The notes under the pieces were generated by a model. The model worked only from the letters and a program-made list of their open reading frames with translations, made no database searches and was not told where the DNA came from. The translations under genes and the position numbers were made by a program. A DNA stretch of 64,000 nucleotides from Rodentibacter trehalosifermentans (GTDB lineage Bacteria > Pseudomonadota > Gammaproteobacteria > Enterobacterales > Pasteurellaceae). Location of the stretch: the NCBI RefSeq assembly GCF_002000545.1, contig NZ_MLHL01000006.1:1-64000 (forward strand), written 5' to 3'. Shown piece by piece: positions 38,070 through 46,900 of this stretch; the stretch's first letter is position 1; each line of letters opens with the position of its first letter.

Positions 38070-41000
38070 ATGAGCGGAAATTTAGGGCGGTTAAATATTG
38101 AGCTTGCACTCAACCAAGTCAATTTTCAAGAAAATTTGACCAAGGCACAAAATCGTGCACGCAAATTTTCAGATCGAACCGTTGAATATTTAAATAATAT
38201 TGAAAAAGCGGCAAATTCACTCAATAAAATTAATTCCCGCTTATTTAATTTTAATGTCGCCAAGAGTAGTATCACAACGCTTATTCAATATGCAGACGCC
38301 AATACCGAACTACGAAATCGTATTAAACTGGTGACGGAAAGTTCAACGGAGCAAGCCAAAGCAATTGCCGATGTTTATGATATTTCATTGAAAACATTCC
38401 AATCCAGTCAGGCGACTGCGAGTGTTTATAGTAAGTTCTCAAGCAGTGCAAAGGAATTGGGGTTAAATCTCAATGATGTGGCAGCTTTAACGGAAACTGT
38501 CAATAAAAGTATTGCACTTTCAGGTGTGAGTGCAGCAAGTGCGGAAGCCGGTTTATTACAATTTGGGCAAGCGCTGGATAAAGGACGTTTAAATGGGCAA
38601 GAGCTTGCTTCGGTGATGACTCAAACCCCAGCACTTGCTAAAGCGATTGCAGATGGTCTAGGCGTACCTACATCGGCACTTAAGGAAATGGGCGAAAAAG
38701 GTGAACTGACTACCGAAAAAATTATTTCTGCTTTGCAGAAAATGAATATGGAAATTAATCGTCAATTTGCTTCTACTGATGTTACGGTGAGCAATGCACT
38801 AACTAATTTACGTACACAAGCAGAAAAGTGGATCGGGGAAACGAATAAAGGTATTCGAAGCACCCAAAGTTTAGCCCAAGGTATCAATGCTCTTGCCAAT
38901 AATTTTGATTATTTGGCAAAAGCTGCCGGAGGGTTGGCGGTACTGGGAATTTATGCCAAATACTTGCGCCCACAATTAAATAATTATGTCGACTACCGTA
39001 ATCAATTAAGAGCGGCTGAGGAGCGTAAACGTAGTGAACAGCAACAAGCTCTTGCCATTTCACAAACCACTCAAGCAAATTTTGCAAAAATAAAATCTGA
39101 GTATGAACTAGCCAAAGCTGAAATAGCCAATATCGGCTATGCTCGGCAGCAGATCGTCGCAGAACGAGAATTACTTGTTGCTAAAATGCAATCTGCAACA
39201 AGTAACTCAGAGAGGGCAGCTATTACTGCGCAAATTCTCGCTTTACGTCAGCAAGAAATTGCGATGACCAAATTACAAACCCAAGCAGAGCAACAACTTA
39301 TTGCGGTTAAATCCAGTATGAAAGTTGCTTATGCGGAAAATGCGATAGCACAGAGTGCTTATGCAGCAAGCACGGTAAAGGTTACAGCTGCAAGTCAAAC
39401 ATTTGCAGCTATATCCAAAGCAGTCCGAGCAGAGCTTACTATGCTAAAAACCGCTTTATTAACCAGTCCATTAGGGGCGTTAATGGGGGCTGTTATGTTG
39501 GCTGGCACAGCTTGGTCTATGTTTAGCTCAAATACAGATAGCGCAAAGCAAGCGTTAGAAAACTTTAATGCTGAGGTTGAACTTTCCAAAGAAAAATTGG
39601 AACAGATGAATAAGGCGCAATTAGATGCGGCTAAAATCAAAGTTCAACAACAGATAGAGGAACAAGAGCAAAAAATAGCGGGTTTGCGCAAAGAGTATGA
39701 AAAACTTGAGTACCAAATAAAACACCATAACGATCCTGTTTATGATGCGTTTGGCGGTGTCGTTTATAACGCTGGTCTTTCCCAAGAAGAATTAGCAAAA
39801 AAATCAGATGAAGCCAAATTAAAATTAGGCGAAGTGAGTGATGAAACAGAAAAACTGACTAACCTAATGCAGATACTTGGTAGAGTGAATGCACAAGTAG
39901 CTGGAGCGGGTTTAGATGGAGGTGCAAAATCATCACAGAAAGTACTTGATATTATAGGAAATGCACAGCTTAAAATTCAGCGTAGCAAATTAAAGGGGAA
40001 AGATCTTGCAGCCTTTAATGCAGATCAGGCATTAAAAGGATTAGAAAGCGATCCTCGCTATAAAGAAGCAAGAGACTTGTTCATTCAGGCTGAGTTAGCA
40101 GGGATGGGGAAGACCGGTGGACGTGGAAAAAAATCGGGTGGATCTAAAACCGACTACGTAAAACAGTACACCGAGCAAATCACCCAAATGCAGCAACGTT
40201 TGGCAGAATTAAAAGCTAATGCGCAAGACATTGTATTATTCGGTCAATCAAGCCAATATCAAGAGGTGAATAAGCTCACACAAGATATTGCTGCCAACGC
40301 TGAAAAATACGCCCACTTTGGCAAAGAGGGGTTAGCCAAACTAAAAGAGATGGCTACCCAAATTGACTCTGCAAATCAACAAGTCGCTATTAGTCAGTTT
40401 ACTTTTGATAACACCGAAAAATTAGAAGCGATGGAGTTTGAATTAACCTTGCTTGGCAGAACCCGACAAGAGCAAGAGTTAATGCAATATAACCATCAAC
40501 TCGATCTTGAAGCGGCAAAGTTAAAGATCGGTATGACCGAAGAGAACATTGCAAAACTTGATGAGGAAATCGCAAAATTAAAAGAACGTCGTGCGGAGAT
40601 TCAAAAGCAGAGTGAAGAAGTGAAAGGGAATGCAATGCTTGGATTCCAACAAGGAATGCAAACTATTGAAGACCAAGTTTCCAATGTTGCCGGCAATATT
40701 AGCAACCTCACGGTAAGTGCTTTTGGAACAATGTCCGATGCGCTCACAGATTTTGTGATGACAGGTAAAGCTGATTTCAGTGCAATGGCAAAATCAATCA
40801 TCAGAGATATTGTTCAGATGACAGTACGGATGTTATTTTTCCGTGCAATCTCTTCTGCCTTTGGTGGTTTTTCCAGCGTTGATATTGGAAGTGCTCCTGT
40901 TGCCGGTGCAGCGACTAATCTGTTTGGCACATTTGATTCAGGCGGCTATACCGGTGACGGTGGCAAGTATCAACCAGCCGGTATTGTACATCGTGGAGAA

Positions 41001-41327
41001 TACGTCATTACAAAAGAAGCCACGGCCCGATTAGGTCGTGGCTTTTTAGATCAGTTGAATTATGGTGCGGTTCGCCGTGGCTTCGCAAATGGAGGCGGCG
41101 TTGGTGTTCCTCGCTTACCTTCTATCAATTATGATGCAAGTCGTTCTTCCGGCAATATCTCGGTGAAGGTTATTAATAACGGTGAGCCGATGGAAGCGAA
41201 CGTAACGCAGAAACAGAGAAACGGACAGATGGAAATCACCGTAGAGTTAATGCGACAAATCGCCCGAGTCGAATCAAATGAGGTGATTCAACAAAATATG
41301 CGTGCCGGTGGGATATTTGCTCGCTAA
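38070..41327 (+). CDS. Tape measure protein
   Basis: A 1,085-residue tail length ruler. The N-terminal part (about 60-210) matches the lambdoid tape measure domain (LNGQELASVMTQTPALAKAIADGLGVP). A long alpha-helical, Gln/Ala/Lys-rich middle follows, with hydrophobic segments near 455-480 that may insert in the host membrane, and a C-terminal domain with FDSGGYTGDGGKYQPAGIVH. The ATG at 38070 is preferred. The reading frame is intact. Confidence 0.94.
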   Translation: MSGNLGRLNIELALNQVNFQENLTKAQNRARKFSDRTVEYLNNIEKAANSLNKINSRLFNFNVAKSSITTLIQYADANTELRNRIKLVTESSTEQAKAIADVYDISLKTFQSSQATASVYSKFSSSAKELGLNLNDVAALTETVNKSIALSGVSAASAEAGLLQFGQALDKGRLNGQELASVMTQTPALAKAIADGLGVPTSALKEMGEKGELTTEKIISALQKMNMEINRQFASTDVTVSNALTNLRTQAEKWIGETNKGIRSTQSLAQGINALANNFDYLAKAAGGLAVLGIYAKYLRPQLNNYVDYRNQLRAAEERKRSEQQQALAISQTTQANFAKIKSEYELAKAEIANIGYARQQIVAERELLVAKMQSATSNSERAAITAQILALRQQEIAMTKLQTQAEQQLIAVKSSMKVAYAENAIAQSAYAASTVKVTAASQTFAAISKAVRAELTMLKTALLTSPLGALMGAVMLAGTAWSMFSSNTDSAKQALENFNAEVELSKEKLEQMNKAQLDAAKIKVQQQIEEQEQKIAGLRKEYEKLEYQIKHHNDPVYDAFGGVVYNAGLSQEELAKKSDEAKLKLGEVSDETEKLTNLMQILGRVNAQVAGAGLDGGAKSSQKVLDIIGNAQLKIQRSKLKGKDLAAFNADQALKGLESDPRYKEARDLFIQAELAGMGKTGGRGKKSGGSKTDYVKQYTEQITQMQQRLAELKANAQDIVLFGQSSQYQEVNKLTQDIAANAEKYAHFGKEGLAKLKEMATQIDSANQQVAISQFTFDNTEKLEAMEFELTLLGRTRQEQELMQYNHQLDLEAAKLKIGMTEENIAKLDEEIAKLKERRAEIQKQSEEVKGNAMLGFQQGMQTIEDQVSNVAGNISNLTVSAFGTMSDALTDFVMTGKADFSAMAKSIIRDIVQMTVRMLFFRAISSAFGGFSSVDIGSAPVAGAATNLFGTFDSGGYTGDGGKYQPAGIVHRGEYVITKEATARLGRGFLDQLNYGAVRRGFANGGGVGVPRLPSINYDASRSSGNISVKVINNGEPMEANVTQKQRNGQMEITVELMRQIARVESNEVIQQNMRAGGIFAR

Positions 41328-41344
41328 TTTCACAAGAAAAAAAC

Positions 41345-41384
41345 AAGCCCCGAGTAACCGTTAATTACTTGGGGCTTTTTATTT
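41345..41384 (+). terminator. Terminator after the tape measure gene
   Basis: AAGCCCCGAGTAA and TTACTTGGGGCTT form a 13-bp stem with one wobble pair, followed by TTTTATTT. Confidence 0.85.
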
Positions 41385-41466
41385 ACCCATTAGTAGGAAT
41401 GAGTAATAAATTACAATGAAGTATATCAAAACAAAGTTAAAAATTCATCTTTTAAAAGGATTGGAT

Positions 41467-41574
41467 ATGGAAACACAAACAACCCCTTTAATCCGCTTTG
41501 CGATTGCTTTTGCTATCGTTTGCTTAGGTCTATCGATTCTTACTCCATTTATTAATGCAATTCGTTGGTGGTAA
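41467..41574 (+). CDS. Small membrane protein (35 aa)
   Basis: A 35-residue frame starting METQTTPLIRFAIAFAIVCL with one hydrophobic helix and a Trp-Trp end. AAAAGGATTGGAT precedes the ATG, and it ends two bases before the minor tail gene. It is the second membrane peptide inserted in the tail operon. Function unknown. Confidence 0.6.
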   Translation: METQTTPLIRFAIAFAIVCLGLSILTPFINAIRWW

Positions 41575-41576
41575 AA

Positions 41577-41903
41577 ATGGAAACATTCAAATGGTGTATT
41601 CGCCCTAATTACAGTATTGATAATGAACCGGATATTAGCGAAATTACGTTTGGTGATGGCTATACCCAACGCCGATTAAACGGCATTAATTCTCTACTCA
41701 ACACTTATTCGGTTTCTATCAAAGTGAAGAATAAAAGTGCGGTCGAAATTCAACGTTTTTTCGAAAATCATAAAGGCATTATGCCGTTTTACTTTGTTGA
41801 ACCGCTCACCAAACAGCGTAAGAAAGTGATTTGTAAAAAGTGGCCGATGAAAATCGGTCAAACTTACACTGAATTTAGTTGTGATTTTAACGAGGAACCC
41901 TAA
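41577..41903 (+). CDS. Minor tail protein M-like
   Basis: A 108-residue protein (ISEITFGDGYTQRRLNGINS, then FYFVEPLTKQRKKVICKKW) of the phage minor tail protein M family. It belongs to the tail tip complex together with L, K, I and J, which follow in lambda order. The start at 41577 follows the 35-residue gene. Confidence 0.92.
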   Translation: METFKWCIRPNYSIDNEPDISEITFGDGYTQRRLNGINSLLNTYSVSIKVKNKSAVEIQRFFENHKGIMPFYFVEPLTKQRKKVICKKWPMKIGQTYTEFSCDFNEEP

Positions 41904-42616
41904 TGCCAAGCCTTATCAGCAATCAATTTAAACTCGATCTTGCCAAACTAGAACAAAATGCGTTGATTGAATTATTTGAAGTCGATCTACGAGGCTTGAA
42001 AGATTCAGATGGTATGAATGGTGAGTTGTATCGTTTTTATGCCGGCAAAAATGAACGCTCGCAGCCGATAGTATGGCAAGAAAAAACTTACGATCCGTTC
42101 GGTGTGAAAGCGGAAGGATTTGAAATGTCGGGGCAAGGACCAAGTAATCGCCCCACACTGACCCTTGCCAATATCAATGGATTTTTGACCGCACTTTGTA
42201 ACCGATTCGATCAATGCTTAGGCGGCATTGTGCGCCGTCGTTTGGTGTATATGCATTATCTTGATGCGGTAAATTTTAAGGGTGGCAACAAACAAGCCGA
42301 TCCCACGCAAGAGGCATTAAGCTATTTTGTTATTGAGCAGCTATCCTCCCTTAAACGTGATGTGGCGCAATTTACCCTTGCTTTGCCAAGCGAGACGGAT
42401 AATGCCCTTATTGGTGCACGAATGATTACCACGACTTGTTGTTGGGTCTATCGTGGCGTTGAATGCGGTTACACAGGTGGGGCAGTGGCAGATGAAAAAG
42501 ATCAGCCCACCATAGATCTAAAGAAAGACAAATGCAGTGGGCTATTGCCGGGGTGCCAGATGAGAAATAACACGCACAACTATGGCGGATTTGTGTCGGT
42601 CAATAAATTGGGGTAG
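41903..42616 (+). CDS. Minor tail protein L-like
   Basis: A 237-residue protein of the lambda L family. The C-terminal domain holds the four-Cys cluster (TTCCWVYRGVECGYTGG and DKCSGLLPGC), which in lambda-type L proteins binds an iron-sulfur cluster. The start shares a base with the gpM stop codon. It is part of the tail tip. Confidence 0.93.
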   Translation: MPSLISNQFKLDLAKLEQNALIELFEVDLRGLKDSDGMNGELYRFYAGKNERSQPIVWQEKTYDPFGVKAEGFEMSGQGPSNRPTLTLANINGFLTALCNRFDQCLGGIVRRRLVYMHYLDAVNFKGGNKQADPTQEALSYFVIEQLSSLKRDVAQFTLALPSETDNALIGARMITTTCCWVYRGVECGYTGGAVADEKDQPTIDLKKDKCSGLLPGCQMRNNTHNYGGFVSVNKLG

Positions 42617-42621
42617 AGACG

Positions 42622-43371
42622 ATGGATGAAAAATTAAAAAATGAAATTATCGCTTACGCAAAATTGACAGAACCGCACGAATGTTGCGGTTTTGTTGTTT
42701 TAAAACAGGGTGAAAATCAACCGCACTTTTTGCCTTGTGAGAATGTCGCGGAAGACAAAGAAAACCATTTTGAAATTTCGCCTGAAGATTATTTGAAAGC
42801 GGAAGAAATGGGCAAAATTCTGGCATTGGTGCATTCTCACCCTAACGGCAAGCCCGTGCTATCGGCTACGGATCTACAAACTCAACTTTATAGCCAGTTG
42901 GATTTTTGGTTGGTATGCGATGAGCAAATTCACGTTTTCCCCAAAATCCCGATGCTGATCGGACGTGATTTTGAACACGGCAAAATGGATTGCTATACCC
43001 TTTTACGGGATTTTTACCGCCTTGCCGGTTATGAAATGCCGAATTACGAACGGGACGATTATTGGTGGGAAGATGGCTTTAATCTTTATCTCGACAACAT
43101 TGAAAAAGAAGGCTTTGAACGGGTTATTGACCAACACGAATTACAAGTTGGTGATGTGATTTTAATTCAAGTGGGCGCAAATGTACCGAATCACGCTGCC
43201 ATTTATATTGGCGATCAAATGGTCTTACACCACGCCCCGAAACGCCTATCAAAACGTGATCTTTATGATGGGTATTGGCTTAAACATACGCACAGTATTT
43301 GGAGGCAGAAAGAATGGTCAAAGTTAGATTTTACGGTGCCCTTAAACAGTTTGGCACTGAGTTTGATTTAG
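42622..43371 (+). CDS. Tail assembly protein K-like (JAB + NlpC/P60)
   Basis: A 249-residue protein. The N-terminal JAB/MPN-like domain has ECCGFVV and the metal motif HSHPNGKPVLSATD (about 74-87). The C-terminal NlpC/P60 peptidase has the catalytic Cys in GKMDCYTLLRDFYRLAG and the His in VPNHAAIYIG. It may process tail tip parts or cut peptidoglycan during DNA entry. Its end overlaps gpI by 58 bp. Confidence 0.93.
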   Translation: MDEKLKNEIIAYAKLTEPHECCGFVVLKQGENQPHFLPCENVAEDKENHFEISPEDYLKAEEMGKILALVHSHPNGKPVLSATDLQTQLYSQLDFWLVCDEQIHVFPKIPMLIGRDFEHGKMDCYTLLRDFYRLAGYEMPNYERDDYWWEDGFNLYLDNIEKEGFERVIDQHELQVGDVILIQVGANVPNHAAIYIGDQMVLHHAPKRLSKRDLYDGYWLKHTHSIWRQKEWSKLDFTVPLNSLALSLI

Positions 43372-43982
43372 AGGTGAACAACACGGCGGAAATTGTCCGT
43401 GCATTAACCAGTCAAATTCCGAATTTACGTCAATTTTTACAACAAGGCTTATTTAAAGTTCGTATCGGCAAAGATTATCTCGACAGCCGTTATTTAGAAA
43501 AAGGGATGTTTTACCAATTAAAAGACAAAATGACAGTGTGTTTCACTCCTGTACTGAAAGGGGCAAAGCGAGGCGGTTTATTTCAAGTCTTAGTTGGTGC
43601 CGCTCTGATTGGTGCGGCATTTCTTACCGGTGGTGCATCTATTGCAGCTTGGGGAATAGGTGCAAAAATGATGGGGTTAATGGGGGCTTCATTGTTACTT
43701 GGCGGTGTGGCACAAATGCTGACACCTATGCCGAAAATGTCGGGGATAAGTGATGATAAAGAGAAAAAACAATCCACGGCATTTTCAAACTTAGGGAATT
43801 TAGTAGCACAGGGTCGTCCGATGCCCCTCGCTTATGGGCGAATTAGAACGGGTTCATTGATTATTTCACAGGGCGTTGAAACGATGGATGCTGATATGGA
43901 TGCAGAGATGGGCACGGAAGTGGATACGGTTGAAGGAAAACCAGCATACTGGGGATTGTTGCGAAATAATAGAGGTCAATAA
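43314..43982 (+). CDS. Tail assembly protein I-like
   Basis: A 222-residue protein. The N-terminal ubiquitin-like beta-grasp (KVRFYGALKQFGTEFDLEV) is followed by a Gly/Ala-rich hydrophobic middle (LVGAALIGAAFLTGGASIAA) as in lambda gpI. It starts inside K with GGAGGCAGAAAG before the ATG and ends at the first base of J. Confidence 0.9.
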   Translation: MVKVRFYGALKQFGTEFDLEVNNTAEIVRALTSQIPNLRQFLQQGLFKVRIGKDYLDSRYLEKGMFYQLKDKMTVCFTPVLKGAKRGGLFQVLVGAALIGAAFLTGGASIAAWGIGAKMMGLMGASLLLGGVAQMLTPMPKMSGISDDKEKKQSTAFSNLGNLVAQGRPMPLAYGRIRTGSLIISQGVETMDADMDAEMGTEVDTVEGKPAYWGLLRNNRGQ

Positions 43983-46900
43983 TGGGTAAAGGTGGCGGCG
44001 GTGGTGGACATACACCGGTTGAAGCAAAAGAAAGCGGGCGTAGTAAACAGCTTGTCAAAATTGTGGAGATTATTTCGGAAGGGGAAATTGTCGGTTTAGC
44101 GGATGGGATGAAATCCGTGTATCTGGATAATACGCCGATTCTAAATCACGATAATTCTTACAATTTTAGCAATGTTCAACTTGAAGGGCGGATAGGTTCG
44201 CAAGTTCAGCCTATTATTGCAGGGTTCAATACTTCAGAAAAAGAAATCAATGTTGGCACTCAGGTGCGAAAAACAACGCCGATTACCCGAACAGTGACGG
44301 ATAGTAAAGTCTCCCGTTTACGTTTAACGCTGGGTGTGCAGTCTTTGTTTAAACAAGAAGATAATGGCGATACTAACGAGACAAGCGTGAATTTAATGGT
44401 TCACATTGGGGATAGTTCTTATCCAATTACTATCAACGGTAAATACAGCTCGCAGTATTTACAACAGCACACCTTTTCTAATTTGCCTGATGTGCCCTTT
44501 ACTGTTCGTGTGGAGCGCAATACGGATGACAGCAAATCACAGCGTTTACAAAATAACACGGTGTGGGCAAGTTACACGGAAATTATTGATACACAGTTTA
44601 CTTATCCTAATACCGCATTAATTGGCGTGAAATTTGATTCGGAATATTTCTCAAGCATTCCTAACCGCACTTATGACGTGAAAGGGATCAAGGTGAAAGT
44701 GCCATCAAATTACAATCCTCAAACCCGACAATATCAGGGAATGTGGGACGGTACATTTAAATTGGCATGGTCGGATAATCCGGCTTGGGTGCTTTATGAC
44801 ATCGTAACCAACAAACGCTATGGATTAGGGCAAAGACTAGGCGATTTTGGGGCGGATAAATGGGCGTTGTATCAAGCGGCGCAATATTGCGATCAGCTTG
44901 TTCCTGACGGTTTCGGCGGCAAAGAACCCCGTTTTACCTGTAATGCGTGGCTCACCGACCAACGACCGGCTTATGATGTGATCAATGATATTTGTTCGAT
45001 TTTCCGTGCAATGCCGGTGTGGAATGGACGAGAACTCACCGTAGTAATGGATCGCCCATCCGATCCGGTGTGGACTTATACCAACGCCAATGTAGAAAAT
45101 GGCGAATTTACTTACACGTTTTCAGCGAAAAAAGCCCGTCATAATGCGATCCAAGTGGAATATGCGGATAAAGACAATGCTTACGAAAAAACAATTGAAT
45201 ATGTTTCCGATGATGAATCAATTCGCAGAAATGGGCTGAACGTGAAAAAAATTACCGCCTTTGGTTGTACTTCACGAGGACAGGCTCACCGTACCGGGTT
45301 GTGGTTGTTGCAAACGGAAAAACTGGAAACCAAAACTGTCACCTTTACCGTCGGGGCGGAAGGTTTAATGCATGTTCCCGGTGATATTATCAACGTGGCG
45401 GATATTGATTATGCTGGTACGAATATCGGTGGTCGTGCGTTAAAAATTGCGGGAAGGAAAGTGACATTAGATCGTGAAATCGACATCACTGCAAATAGCT
45501 ACTTTACCTACATCAACGCCCAAGCCAAACACCAAGATATTAAAATTCTATCGGTGAAGGGGGCTGAAATTACCCTTGATGCTGAGCCTGTGGGCTTGGC
45601 GGAATATGGCGTTTGGTCGCTCACCACGCAACGAATCAATACACAATTATTCCGTGCATTGAGCGTGAAAGAAGACGCCAAAGGCAAATACACCATTGTG
45701 GCGTTGCAGCACGAACCGCAGAAAGAAGCGATCGTTGATAACGGGGCAGTGTTTGAACCGAAAGCGACAAGCATTCTTACCGTGCCGAAAGTGAACGATA
45801 TTCAAATCATCACTAATCCGGATGGAAGTATTTCCATTAATGCGGATGTGAGTGGTGGAAATGGGTTAGTGATATACGATATTCTCATCTACAAGGGAAA
45901 TAATCTCCTTGAAGCCAGATTGGGACTTAAATCACCGGAGCTTGATTTGAGTCAGCTCTCCAATGGTGAATATATTGTGGTGATTCGTGCTAAAAATGAG
46001 AAAGGACAATTGCTTAATGAAAGGGCGACCTCTTTCATTATAGACCGCCCTCCGGCACCAACGGGGGTTCGTGCTACCGGTGGTTTAGGCAGCATTACCC
46101 TTGAGTGGGATTGGATTAATGAAGCGACCGCTACGGAAATTTTTGCTTCGGAAAAGGACGATATTAAAACCGCAAAACGCATTGCCAAAGTCACAGCCAG
46201 AATGTACGCCCACGAAGTGGGGGCAAAACAAGTGCGGTATTATTGGTTGCGTCATACCCGTGGCATTAATGTCGGACCATTTTATCAGCAATCCGGCTTG
46301 CGGGCGGAAAGTGCGGTCGATATTGACGCAGAATTAGCCCTACTCAATGAAAAACTGTCACAAAATATCGTCAATGAAGTGATTGATACGGCATTGCCGG
46401 CACGCAATCTTGAGTTAATTCAGACGGTGGCTGGGCTGGATGTGAATACCTTTACCGGCTATAACCAAGTGCACAACACGGCAGATGGCAAGCTCTATAC
46501 TTGGAATGGCAAGGCTTACACCCACAAAGTTAGCACGAATGACTTAGAGGGGCAAATTACCGCCAATCAGCTTGATTCTGAGCTGATGGCGCAATTAGAT
46601 TCTACGCAAAATACCGCTAATGCAGCGAATATCAGCGTTCAGCAATTGCAAGGAAGTCTCACTCAAGAAGTCCATCGTCTGACACAGTCCATTCGGTCAG
46701 AAAGTGCAAATCTGACGAAAAAAGTGCAAGATGAAGCAAAAGCACGAGGAACCGCCATCACTCAATTGCAAAATACGGACAGACAGCAAGCCCAACAAAT
46801 CACGACGCTGACAACCCAAACCAACCAAGCACTGACAGGATTAACGGAAGAGCGCAACGCCCGCATTGCCGGGGATAATGTCGAATCAACGGAAAGAACA